Source: Sphingobacteriales bacterium
GTDB lineage: Bacteria > Bacteroidota > Bacteroidia > Chitinophagales > Chitinophagaceae
NCBI GenBank assembly: GCA_003963365.1
Contig: RXJG01000002.1
Span: 132,568-196,567 of the forward strand
Direction of reading: 5' to 3'
DNA: 64,000 nt
Part shown: in pieces, positions 1 to 8,214 of the stretch
Layout of the letters: every line of letters begins with the position of its first letter
Position numbering within the stretch: position 1 is the stretch's first letter
Program-made: the position numbers and the translations under genes
Notes under the pieces: model-generated
Seen by the model: the letters and a program-made list of their open reading frames with translations, nothing else
Database searches by the model: none
What the model was told of the DNA's origin: nothing

Positions 1-615
1 TTCAGTTGATTGAATAAAGATGTGAGTTTGTTTATCTTCTCTCCAATGATCCCAGTCACGAATGGGAAAACTGGTGTACACTCTTGCTTTGTATTTTATT
101 TTCTTTCTGTCATCAGCGATTTTTTTATTAGCACTATCTGTAAAGGCACCGGGATAAACACTGCTGTTAAATAAAATGGATTTTCCATCAGGGCTCCATT
201 GCGGAGATGAAGCACCGGTTGATAAATTTGTAAAGCGTTGTGCTTCGCCCCCCTCTTTTACATTTAATAAATAAATCTGTCCCGCATCGTCCCCTTCTCT
301 TTTGGTGGAAAAAGCTAAATATTTTCCATCAGGGCTCCATTGATAACCACCTTCACCACCTTTGCCGGTAGTTAATCGTCTTGGTTTGATATTTCCATCA
401 GTTGAAGCAATCCACAAATCAGATACCTGTTCACTTTCAGTATAAGAGGGTTCTGTTACATTAAACACCACCCATTTTCCATCAGGACTTACCTGAGGTG
501 CACCTACTCTTTTCATCAGCCACATCGATTCGTGGGTGATGGCTTGTTTGGTTTGTGCAAATGAAATTGAAATAAATAATACCGCTGTAGTTACGATCAG
601 TAAACGTTTTAGCAT
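1..615 (-). CDS. S9-type peptidase, amino-terminal fragment (propeller part)
   Basis: The first 205 codons of a protein that runs off the left edge; the frame is open from the ATG at 613-615 to base 1. Residues 1-20 are a signal peptide ending SFAQ. The block SPDGK recurs near residues 43, 94 and 141, preceded by hydrophobic/aromatic strands; this is the PD40/WD40-like blade signature of the beta-propeller of secreted S9 (prolyl oligopeptidase/acyl-peptide hydrolase) enzymes. The catalytic alpha/beta-hydrolase domain would lie outside the window, so the peptidase call is family inference; a stand-alone PD40 protein is possible. It lies 79 bases downstream of the acyl-CoA synthetase gene on the same strand. 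Confidence 0.75.
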   Translation of the reverse strand, partial: MLKRLLIVTTAVLFISISFAQTKQAITHESMWLMKRVGAPQVSPDGKWVVFNVTEPSYTESEQVSDLWIASTDGNIKPRRLTTGKGGEGGYQWSPDGKYLAFSTKREGDDAGQIYLLNVKEGGEAQRFTNLSTGASSPQWSPDGKSILFNSSVYPGAFTDSANKKIADDRKKIKYKARVYTSFPIRDWDHWREDKQTHIFIQSTE

Positions 616-694
616 ATCAATATAATTTAGAAGTAATAAAATTAAGGGTAAAAGAGATTTCCCTGGCTGGTAATAATGAAAATTCAATGAACGG

Positions 695-2338
695 TTATTC
701 CCAAATGACTTTATCCTTTGTATGAAACCATTGGGGATAGAAAGGCTGATGAATCTTTTCTACCTGGTTACGTTTTACTTTTAATGAAGGAGTGAGCAAA
801 CCATTGGCGATGCTCCAGTTTTCTTTCATCACTACTGCTTTTTCCAGCCGCTCATAATTTTCTAAAGTTGGATTGACAGCGGCTAATGAAGCAGATAAAC
901 TGGCGGCAATTTCTTCTTTTGATTTCTGTTTAGCAGTTTCTGATAAAGTAATTAATGCAATAGGCTGAGGGATTCCCATTCCTACCACACATACATTTTC
1001 AATATCTGTGTTGGAAGAAAGTTGCAGTTCAATAGGAGTGGGAGCAATGTATTTTCCTTTATCTGTTTTGAACTGATCTTTTACTCTGCCGGTGATAAAT
1101 AAATAACCATCATGATCATATTCTGCCATATCACCGGTTTTTAAATATCCTTCTTCATCAAACGCTTCGGCAGTTAATGCAGGTTCCTTATAATACCCTT
1201 TCATATTGCCGTTGCTCTTTTCTCTCAACTCACCCTCTTCAGTAATTTTTGTCAATAACCCCGGTAATGGTTTTCCAACGGAACCGTATCGGCGATCATG
1301 CACTCTTTCAAAATGACTGTACACACCATCTTCCGTCATACCATAAGCTTGTGTAATTATAATATCGAGTTTATGGAACCATTGCTGTAATTCTGCCGCA
1401 ATAGGGGCAGCCCCGCTAAGTACTGTTGTTGCACGGGTTAATCCTAGTTTCTTCTTAATTGATTTCTTAATAATGCTGCTGATGATTGGAATGGAAAGAA
1501 GCAGGTTTAGTTTCTTTTGCGGAAGTTTATTCAGAATGCCTTCCCTGAATTTTGCCCATATACGTGGTACTGCTAAAAAACAGTGTGGCTGAGTATTTTG
1601 AAGATCATGCGGAAATGTTTCCAGTGATTCTGCGAATGAAACAGTACTGCCGCGGTAAAGTCCGTTCATTTCAACAGCCCATCGTTCGGCAATATGACTA
1701 AGTGGTAAATAAGAAAATAGATCGCCATTTTTTTTCACTTGCAGGAATTCTAAAACTTCCTGTAATACACAATCCACTGAATTGATAGTATGCATTACTC
1801 CTTTGGGATGACCAGTGGTGCCGGATGTATAAATGATGGTAAAAACCTGCTCACCATTCCAGTTATGAATTTCATTAATTGGTTGTGATTGATTGACCAA
1901 TTGTTCCCATGTTTGTTCTTCATTAATACCATACGCTTCAATGCTGATCTTTTTTATGTTAGCAGGAATACCTTTTTGCTGTTCATTATAATCATCCAGT
2001 TTGCCGATGATGATAGCAACAGCATCACTATGTTCTAAAATGGGTTGAATAGAATGGGAGCTGAGTGAAGGATAAATAGGAACAGATACACAACCTGCCA
2101 TCATAATCGCAATATCAGCCATGATCCAGTGAGCACAGTTTTTGGAAAGAATAGCAACATGACTTCCTTCTTTAATATTTAGTGATCTTAATGCAACTGC
2201 CATTCGCCTGCATTCATTTCCGGCCTGGGCCCATGTCCATGTCTTCCATTGGCCATTAAAAGGCTGACGGAGAAAAATACTATTGGGGATTTCTTTTTCC
2301 CATTTCAAAAATTGCTTCAGTGGTGATGATTGTTCCAT
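695..2338 (-). CDS. AMP-binding long-chain acyl-CoA synthetase
   Basis: 547 residues of the ANL (adenylate-forming) superfamily. The P-loop YTSGTTGHPKG is at residues 170-180, the adenylate motif AYGMTE near 335, and the hinge/TGD region LKTGDMAEYDHDGY followed by GRVKDQFKTDKGKYIAP near 400-430. The known family reaction is ATP-dependent activation of a fatty acid to acyl-AMP and then acyl-CoA. The gene is somewhat shorter than eukaryotic LC-FACS and typical of Bacteroidota copies. It follows a small membrane-protein gene by 45 bases on the same strand, so co-transcription is plausible. Substrate chain length cannot be read from the sequence. Confidence 0.9.
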   Translation of the reverse strand: MEQSSPLKQFLKWEKEIPNSIFLRQPFNGQWKTWTWAQAGNECRRMAVALRSLNIKEGSHVAILSKNCAHWIMADIAIMMAGCVSVPIYPSLSSHSIQPILEHSDAVAIIIGKLDDYNEQQKGIPANIKKISIEAYGINEEQTWEQLVNQSQPINEIHNWNGEQVFTIIYTSGTTGHPKGVMHTINSVDCVLQEVLEFLQVKKNGDLFSYLPLSHIAERWAVEMNGLYRGSTVSFAESLETFPHDLQNTQPHCFLAVPRIWAKFREGILNKLPQKKLNLLLSIPIISSIIKKSIKKKLGLTRATTVLSGAAPIAAELQQWFHKLDIIITQAYGMTEDGVYSHFERVHDRRYGSVGKPLPGLLTKITEEGELREKSNGNMKGYYKEPALTAEAFDEEGYLKTGDMAEYDHDGYLFITGRVKDQFKTDKGKYIAPTPIELQLSSNTDIENVCVVGMGIPQPIALITLSETAKQKSKEEIAASLSASLAAVNPTLENYERLEKAVVMKENWSIANGLLTPSLKVKRNQVEKIHQPFYPQWFHTKDKVIWE

Positions 2339-2383
2339 GATTTTTAAAAGATACTGGTTGAGTTAATATGAAAAGATGATTGT

Positions 2384-2740
2384 TTATTTCTCTTTTTTTA
2401 AAGCCATATAAGTCCATGCAGCGCCTAACAGGTCAACAACGCCAAAGCCTATCAGCATGGGTGAAGTAAATTTTAAAGCAACAAAAAAAATAAAAGATAT
2501 GAATACAACTGTTCTTGCAATTACTGTGAGTGGATAAAATGCAATGAAATTTAGCTTACCCGTCTGATGATAATAAAAGCCTATTAAAAAAACTAATATG
2601 CCAACCACCCGTATCCATACTTCATTTGTTTCTGGTAATTGAAATGTTTTTAAAAATAAGTTGGGGATGAAAATTAATCCAATTCCGATGGCATAGAGAT
2701 AAAAGCCAAAATAATAGACTGATTTTGCAGCAGCAGACAT
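2384..2740 (-). CDS. Small four-helix integral membrane protein
   Basis: 118 residues with about four hydrophobic segments (roughly 8-30, 42-60, 68-90, 95-112) and a basic C-terminus ending KKEK. No catalytic motif is visible and I do not recognise the family. It lies just upstream of the acyl-CoA synthetase gene on the same strand and divergent from the haem-motif lipoprotein at 2830. The start ATG is followed by a plausible cytoplasmic N-terminus (MSAAAKS). Confidence 0.7.
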   Translation of the reverse strand: MSAAAKSVYYFGFYLYAIGIGLIFIPNLFLKTFQLPETNEVWIRVVGILVFLIGFYYHQTGKLNFIAFYPLTVIARTVVFISFIFFVALKFTSPMLIGFGVVDLLGAAWTYMALKKEK

Positions 2741-2829
2741 AGCAATCGGTTTTGGTTAAATGATAGTTATCGTAACGGGTTAATGTCCCTAAGATAACGA
2801 TTTGAAAATTTAATTCGATAATTTTAATT

Positions 2830-3306
2830 ATGCGATTAATAGTATTGTTGATAGCAAGTGGCTATTTGTTTGTTGCCTGTAATAATGCTGCTACACATTC
2901 TGCATCGGCTGACAGCACAAAAACCATTGCGGCATATAAGCCCGGATTTGGTGAGTTCATGTCGGGTATACAGGTACATCATGCAAAGCTTTGGTTTGCG
3001 GGCATCAATCAAAACTGGCCGTTGGCCGATTTTGAAATCAATGAGATTAAAGAATCAATTGACAATTTGAAATTATATCAACAGGCGAGGGTTGAGACTA
3101 AGTATTTAGGAATGATAGACGGGCCATTGGATAGTGTTGCTCATTCAATAAACAATAAAGATGAAGCAGGATTCAGAAAGAATTTTTTGTTTTTAACTAA
3201 TACCTGCAACAATTGTCACCATGAAGTGAATTTTGAATTCAATAAAGTAAAGATACCCGATACGCCACCTTTTTCTAACCAGGATTTTTCACCGGCAAAG
3301 CAATAA
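2830..3306 (+). CDS. Small lipoprotein with one CxxCH haem-binding motif
   Basis: 158 residues. The N-terminus is a lipoprotein-like signal with the acceptor Cys at residue 17 (LFVAC, a slightly unusual box because -3 is Phe). A single CNNCH is at 126-130, followed by a second His. One CxxCH near the C-terminus of a mostly helical protein is what cytochrome c-prime-like or orphan monohaem proteins show, so covalent haem attachment in the periplasm is inferred. The gene lies alone between a divergent membrane protein and a convergent transsulfuration gene 8 bases after its stop. Confidence 0.75.
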   Translation: MRLIVLLIASGYLFVACNNAATHSASADSTKTIAAYKPGFGEFMSGIQVHHAKLWFAGINQNWPLADFEINEIKESIDNLKLYQQARVETKYLGMIDGPLDSVAHSINNKDEAGFRKNFLFLTNTCNNCHHEVNFEFNKVKIPDTPPFSNQDFSPAKQ

Positions 3307-3314
3307 TAATTTTT

Positions 3315-4448
3315 TTAGCCGAGTGCTTGTTTCCAGTCATTTATAAGGTCATCAATATGCTCCAGGCCAACTGATACCCGAAGTAAATTATCAGGTGTTA
3401 CTGAATAAGGTCCTTCCACTGAGCGACGATGTTCAACCAAACTTTCTACTCCACCTAAGCTGGTAGCCGTTGTAAATAATTTTAATCTTCCTGTGAGCTC
3501 CATGGCAGCTTTTGCATCACCTTTAATTTGTACTGAAAGCATTGCGCCAAATCCACCTTTCATTTGTTTGGCTGCAATAGCATGTTGCAGATGAGATTTT
3601 AGTCCCGGGTAATTTACTTTTTCAACTTTAGGATGAGTTGATAAATACTCCGCTAATTTGCCGGCACTTTCTGTTTGTGCTTTTACCCGAAGCGATAAAG
3701 TTTTTATTCCACGACTTATTATCCAGCAATCGAAAGGAGAAGGAACGGCACCGCCTTTTGTTTGAATAGAAGAAATTTTTTCAGCCAGCTCATTATTACT
3801 TTTAATGATAAGTATACCGCCGAGTACATCACAATGCCCGCCATAGTATTTGGTAGTGGAATGCATTACAGCATCCGCTCCTAATGTTAATGGCAACTGC
3901 ATTACAGGAGTAGCCCAGGTATTATCAACCACACATAAGGCTCCTGCTTTATGTGCTATAGCAGCGATGCTTTCTATATCACTCACTTTTAATAATGGAT
4001 TGGATGGTGTTTCTACCCAAATCATTTTTGTATTTGGCTGAACTGCCTTTTGCACAGCATCATTATTACTCATATCCACTTTTGTCATTTGCAATCCCCA
4101 TCTTTCATACACATCTCTCAATAAAATTTCAGTGGCATAATAAGCATCATCGGGAATAATTACATGATCACCTGTTTTAAGTGTTTGAAACATGGCATTG
4201 ATAGAAGCCATACCAGATGCAAAAGCAAATGCCTTGTCACCATTTTCAAGTAATGCAACACTCGCTTCTAATTGTTTTCGGTTAGGGTTATCCAGTCTTG
4301 AATAAACAAATCCATGTGGATACGATCCATCCGTTTCCCTTTCAAAGGTGGTGGTAAGATAAATGGGTTGAGTTACTGAGGATGCCTGTGCATCTTTCAC
4401 TAATGTTGATTGAATAGCCTGCGTTTCAAAATGTAATTTATCGCTCAT
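3315..4448 (-). CDS. Cys/Met metabolism PLP-dependent transsulfuration enzyme
   Basis: 377 residues of the cystathionine gamma-synthase / beta-lyase / gamma-lyase family. The substrate-binding motif YSRLDNPNR is at 49-57, VDNTWATP at 174-181, and the PLP lysine K200 in HSTTKYYGGH. Length and motif spacing are normal. These enzymes interconvert homocysteine, cystathionine and cysteine in the cytoplasm; which of the three reactions this one performs cannot be decided by eye. It is monocistronic in appearance, convergent with the CxxCH lipoprotein and 44 bases from the gamma-glutamyltransferase stop. Confidence 0.9.
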   Translation of the reverse strand: MSDKLHFETQAIQSTLVKDAQASSVTQPIYLTTTFERETDGSYPHGFVYSRLDNPNRKQLEASVALLENGDKAFAFASGMASINAMFQTLKTGDHVIIPDDAYYATEILLRDVYERWGLQMTKVDMSNNDAVQKAVQPNTKMIWVETPSNPLLKVSDIESIAAIAHKAGALCVVDNTWATPVMQLPLTLGADAVMHSTTKYYGGHCDVLGGILIIKSNNELAEKISSIQTKGGAVPSPFDCWIISRGIKTLSLRVKAQTESAGKLAEYLSTHPKVEKVNYPGLKSHLQHAIAAKQMKGGFGAMLSVQIKGDAKAAMELTGRLKLFTTATSLGGVESLVEHRRSVEGPYSVTPDNLLRVSVGLEHIDDLINDWKQALG

Positions 4449-4492
4449 GCCTTAAAATTATTGAATTGAGGTTTTATTTATAGATACATCCA

Positions 4493-6334
4493 TTACCAGC
4501 CAATACCATAATCATCTCCGTGATTACTGCTGCCTCCCCAAAAGCTTCCATGTTTCCAATCGAAAAAGATTGCATTGATTGGCCCGCTGCTTCTGTCTTC
4601 AAAACTTAAAGTGTATCCCATTTGTCTTAATTCTTTTTTTACCCAATCAGGAGTAGCGCTATTGACCATGATGCTGCCCGGTTTTGGTTTGCGGTCATCA
4701 ATTTTTGTTCCGCCTAAGGATAACCACAATTGATTCGTGTTAACATTAGCTGCTTCTGTTGCTTCCTGTACATTCATTCCAAACTCTACTACATTTAAAA
4801 AGAATTGTAATAAGTTTTGATCCTGTGTATCTCCTCCCTGTACGGCAAAAGATAAAAATGGTTTACCATCTTTCATTGCTAATGTTGGTGTTAATGTTAC
4901 CCTTGGTCTTTTACCCGGCTCCAAAACGTTAAATGGATTTAATGATGCATCCAGTACAAAACTTTGCATCCGCTGACTCATACCTACACCTGTACGACCG
5001 GCGATGCATGCCGGTATCCAACCACCGCTGGGTGTTACAGAAACAACCCATCCATCTTTATCAGCCGCTTCCACACTGGTAGTTCCTCTCCATAAACGAT
5101 CTTTATATTGTTCATCAACGGGTATTGCAGAAAACGCATTCAACCCTCTTTGTTTTATCATATCGAGGTAAGGATTTGTTTTTCCTTCATAAGGATAGGG
5201 ATCACCGGGACCGGGATTAGGGTTGTTTTTATCAAAGCTGATGAGCTTTGCTCTTTCTTTTGCATACTCTTTACTCAGCAAACCTTTGATTGGTTCTTCC
5301 GGTGGAAAGTATGGATCGCCGTAATAAAAATCCCTGTCGGCAAAACTTAGTTGCATCGCCTGGCAAATGGTATGAATATATCTTGAGCTGTTATATCCCA
5401 TTCCTTTCAAATCAAAATTCTCCAGTATGTTGAGTGACTGCAGCATCATTGGTCCCTGTGTCCATTGCTGTAATTTATATACATCAATTCCTTTATAATT
5501 TACATGCATGGGTTCTTCTTCAATGGGTTTCCATTTGGCCAAATCTTCCATCGTAATCAATCCACCCTGTTCCTGGCAACCACGAACAAACTCTTTGGCA
5601 ATATCACCTTTATAAAAACGATCGAATGCTGCATAGATGGCTTCCTTTCTTGTTTTCTTTTTCTTTAATGCTTCCTGCTCTGCGTCTACCATTTTAGTCA
5701 ATGTTTCCAATAAATCTTTCTGTACAAAAATTTCTCCTGCTTCAGGAGCTTCTCTTTTTTCTCCCGCATGTGGTAGAAAAACTGCTTTACTGTAAGGCCA
5801 TTCTTTTATCCGCTGTTTATTTCTTTCCATACTGTTAGCTGTTTCGCTTTCTATAGGGTAACCGGCTGCTAATTGCATAGCCGGAGCCAGTACTTCTTTC
5901 AAACTCATTGTTCCATACTCCGCTAACATATAACACAACCCGCCGGGAGTACCGGGAGTTAGGGCTGCCAGCGGGCCATACTCCGGAGGAAAAGCGTATC
6001 CTTTTCCTTTAAAGAAATCAACCGTAGCACCGGTTGGCGCCACGCCCAATGCATTAATGGCAATTACTTTACCTGTTTTGGGATTGTAAATAAGTACCTG
6101 AGTTTCTCCACCCCAGCTTAATACATCCCACATAGTACAGGTAGCCGCTAACATAGTACAGGCTGCATCCACAGCATTGCCACCTTTTTGAAAGGTCATA
6201 GCTCCTGCTTCAGCCGCTAATGGTTTACCGGTGATGGCAACCCAGTTTTTACCATGTATAACTGGTTTTTGTGAACGCTGTGCAGTAGTCATAAGAAATG
6301 AAAAAAGAAAAATGAAGTGCAGTAGTTTTTTCAT
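4493..6334 (-). CDS. Gamma-glutamyltransferase-family protein, exported
   Basis: 613 residues with a signal peptide (residues 1-18, ending TAQ). GGNAVDAA at 51-58 is the conserved N-terminal GGT motif. The autoprocessing site is RGTTSVEAADKDG, with the probable nucleophile Thr at about 418, so a large subunit of about 417 and a small one of about 195 residues are expected. Family role: hydrolysis or transfer of gamma-glutamyl groups such as those of glutathione in the periplasm. The usual Thr-Thr-His is Thr-Thr-Ser here, so the substrate may differ. The upstream 409-base gap separates it from a divergent gene. Confidence 0.87.
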   Translation of the reverse strand: MKKLLHFIFLFSFLMTTAQRSQKPVIHGKNWVAITGKPLAAEAGAMTFQKGGNAVDAACTMLAATCTMWDVLSWGGETQVLIYNPKTGKVIAINALGVAPTGATVDFFKGKGYAFPPEYGPLAALTPGTPGGLCYMLAEYGTMSLKEVLAPAMQLAAGYPIESETANSMERNKQRIKEWPYSKAVFLPHAGEKREAPEAGEIFVQKDLLETLTKMVDAEQEALKKKKTRKEAIYAAFDRFYKGDIAKEFVRGCQEQGGLITMEDLAKWKPIEEEPMHVNYKGIDVYKLQQWTQGPMMLQSLNILENFDLKGMGYNSSRYIHTICQAMQLSFADRDFYYGDPYFPPEEPIKGLLSKEYAKERAKLISFDKNNPNPGPGDPYPYEGKTNPYLDMIKQRGLNAFSAIPVDEQYKDRLWRGTTSVEAADKDGWVVSVTPSGGWIPACIAGRTGVGMSQRMQSFVLDASLNPFNVLEPGKRPRVTLTPTLAMKDGKPFLSFAVQGGDTQDQNLLQFFLNVVEFGMNVQEATEAANVNTNQLWLSLGGTKIDDRKPKPGSIMVNSATPDWVKKELRQMGYTLSFEDRSSGPINAIFFDWKHGSFWGGSSNHGDDYGIGW

Positions 6335-6743
6335 GCCAGATTAATTTATTCCTAAAGATAGGAAGAAGCAATTATCTAAAAGATTAACTGGTTTTCTGAT
6401 TCCCATTCGGTAACCATATTTCCCTGTTCAGTCAAAACCAAAAGGAAACAGTTTGTTGCCAGTGTATCTTTTCAAAGTTCAGCTGGGTTAATGCTAACCT
6501 GGAAACACACCTGCTCTTTTTTTTATACGAAATGAACTAATACCAGGAAAATTTGTTAAAAAGATTATATGCGTGGTACCTGTAAGTTTTAAGGTTGACT
6601 ACTACATATATAAAATAGTCGCTAAGGGTGAATCAATCAAGGTTAGGTCCTGCTTCTGCGGGGCCTTCTCATTTTATGCATATTATTTGTGCACTATTCA
6701 TAGTATTAGTCTAAATAGATTATTGATTTCATACTTTTAATAA
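6335..6743. other. 409-base divergent intergenic region
   Basis: Gap between the divergent gamma-glutamyltransferase and fructosamine-kinase-like genes. It is AT-rich with no convincing ORF. A near-match to a minus-strand -7 box (TATCTTTA, reading 6360-6353 on the minus strand) lies about 20 bases before the transferase start, but no well-spaced TTG accompanies it. Nothing else was recognised. Confidence 0.5.
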
Positions 6744-7613
6744 ATGCTTCCTGTAAATGATTTTATAAAACAATTGTCAATTGAATCAAAGATCAGTTGC
6801 CATCATTACAAGCAGGTACATGGCGGTGATATTAATGAAGCATATTGTTTGATAGGTGATAATAAAAAATACTTTCTCAAAGTAAATGATGATGTTCGTT
6901 ATCCTGGCATGTTAGCGAAAGAGGCAGAAGGGTTAACTGCTTTGCGTAAACATTCTTACTTCATAATTCCTCAGGTAATTCATAATAGTGTTATTGGAAA
7001 TAAGCAATACCTCGTACTGGAATGGATAGAAGAAGGCGTACCCGCCATTGATTTTTGGGAAGAGTTTGGAAGGTTATTAGCAACGATGCATCAACAACCA
7101 CAAAAGTATTTTGGCTGGTCATCAGATAACTATATCGGTAGCCTGGATCAAATCAATCTTCAGCATAAAAGCTGGTCTTCTTTTTATACGGAATGCAGGA
7201 TTATACCATTGGTAAAACAAGGTTATAACCAGGGAATCTTTAATAAAAAAGATGTTTATCTGGCTGAACAACTCTGTAAAAAATTGGATGATTTATTTCC
7301 GAAAGAACCAGCTTCTTTACTGCATGGTGATCTGTGGAACGGCAATTTTATGGTTTCTTCCATTGGGAAATCCACATTATTTGACCCGGCTGTGTATAAC
7401 GGGCACAGGGAAATGGACATAGGAATGACAAAGTTATTTGGTGGATTTTCATCCCGTTTTTATGATGCATACAATGAATACCATTCGCTTGAAATGCAGT
7501 GGCAGCAACGGTTACAGCTTACCCAGTTATATCCTTTATTAGTACATGCATTGTTATTTAATGGCAACTACATAAGTCGCTGCAGGGAGATATGGAAGCA
7601 GTTTTCCCAATGA
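6744..7613 (+). CDS. Fructosamine/ketosamine-3-kinase family protein
   Basis: 289 residues. A phosphotransferase (APH/choline-kinase-like) fold: GGDIN at 27-31 is the glycine-rich start of the family, K46 in YFLKVN fits the ATP lysine, HGDLWNGN at 194-201 is the catalytic loop, and FDPAVYNGHREMD near 213-225 supplies the metal-binding Asp. Family role: phosphorylation of fructosamine or ribulosamine adducts on proteins, which triggers deglycation. Length matches the family. It stands alone upstream of the SWIB gene. Confidence 0.88.
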   Translation: MLPVNDFIKQLSIESKISCHHYKQVHGGDINEAYCLIGDNKKYFLKVNDDVRYPGMLAKEAEGLTALRKHSYFIIPQVIHNSVIGNKQYLVLEWIEEGVPAIDFWEEFGRLLATMHQQPQKYFGWSSDNYIGSLDQINLQHKSWSSFYTECRIIPLVKQGYNQGIFNKKDVYLAEQLCKKLDDLFPKEPASLLHGDLWNGNFMVSSIGKSTLFDPAVYNGHREMDIGMTKLFGGFSSRFYDAYNEYHSLEMQWQQRLQLTQLYPLLVHALLFNGNYISRCREIWKQFSQ

Positions 7614-7653
7614 GAATTGAATAAAAATTGTGATTTTCATTGAGAAAAATATT

Positions 7654-7682
7654 TTGTGCATTGTGAAAAAATACCATCTTTG
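7654..7682 (+). promoter_or_regulatory. Possible promoter of the SWIB/histone-like gene
   Basis: TTG at 7654-7656 and CATCTTTG at 7675-7682 (one mismatch to TAnnTTTG) with an 18-base spacer; transcription would start about 65 bases before the ATG at 7752. Confidence 0.4.
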
Positions 7683-7751
7683 TCATTGGGAAATATAATT
7701 TATATTACATCCCATATTAAAAACTGAAAACCTAAATTAAATTCTAAAAAA

Positions 7752-8114
7752 ATGGCAACAAAAAAGAAAGCTGCTAAAAAAGCAGTAAAGAAAGCCGCTC
7801 CAAAGAAAAAAGCCGCTCCTAAAAAAGCTGCAAAGAAAGCCGCTCCAAAGAAAAAAGTTAAGCGTACTCCTAATGCTGCATTCATGAAAGCATTAACACC
7901 CAGTGCTGATTTAGCGGTTGTAATTGGAAGCAAACCATTACCACGTACTGAAGCGGTTAAAAAAATCTGGGTTTATATTAAAGCCAACAAATTACAGGAC
8001 AGCAAAAACAGACGCAATATCAATGCTGATGCTAAGCTGAAACCAGTAGTTGGCGGTAAAAGCCAGGTATCAATGTTTGATTTGGCTAAGCACTTGAGCA
8101 AACATTTGAAATAA
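7752..8114 (+). CDS. Lysine/alanine-rich histone-like tail fused to an SWIB/MDM2 domain
   Basis: 120 residues. Residues 1-36 are almost only Lys, Ala and Pro (KKAAPKKKAAPKK style), like histone H1 tails. Residues about 39-120 match the SWIB/MDM2 domain: LAVVIGSKPLPRTEAVKKIW, YIKANKLQD, RRNINADAKLKPVVG, FDLAKHLSKHL. SWIB domains in bacteria are known mainly from Chlamydiae and Bacteroidota. The tail predicts DNA binding, so a nucleoid protein is inferred. A 26-base direct repeat inside the tail (7787-7812 and 7832-7857) shows it grew by duplication. A strong terminator follows. Confidence 0.9.
   Translation: MATKKKAAKKAVKKAAPKKKAAPKKAAKKAAPKKKVKRTPNAAFMKALTPSADLAVVIGSKPLPRTEAVKKIWVYIKANKLQDSKNRRNINADAKLKPVVGGKSQVSMFDLAKHLSKHLK
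7787..7857 (+). repeat. 26-base direct repeat inside the lysine-rich tail
   Basis: Bases 7787-7812 and 7832-7857 are identical and offset by 45 bases, exactly 15 codons, so the reading frame is kept. The copies encode the KKAAPKKK repeats. Confidence 0.85.
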
Positions 8115-8132
8115 TCAAATCAGTTTTAATAG

Positions 8133-8164
8133 AAAATCCTCCCCAATTTGTCAGGGAGGATTTT
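8133..8164 (+). terminator. Rho-independent terminator after the SWIB gene
   Basis: Perfect 11-base stem (8133-8143 with 8154-8164), 10-base loop, running into six T residues; it sits 19 bases past the stop codon. Confidence 0.9.
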
Positions 8165-8214
8165 TTATTTGAGGTTGTTTGATTCTTCTTAACTTTCTGT
8201 ATAAACTACACGAC

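Noticed and set aside
7609-7662. Possible 6-base-period ATT array before the SWIB gene
   Set aside because: Only three in-phase ATT units followed by loss of phase; not distinguishable from AT-rich promoter sequence.
7700-7933. Minus-strand ORF opposite the lysine-rich tail
   Set aside because: Its Phe/Ala-rich product is the mirror of the AAG/GCT repeats on the plus strand; the plus-strand SWIB domain is clearly the real gene.
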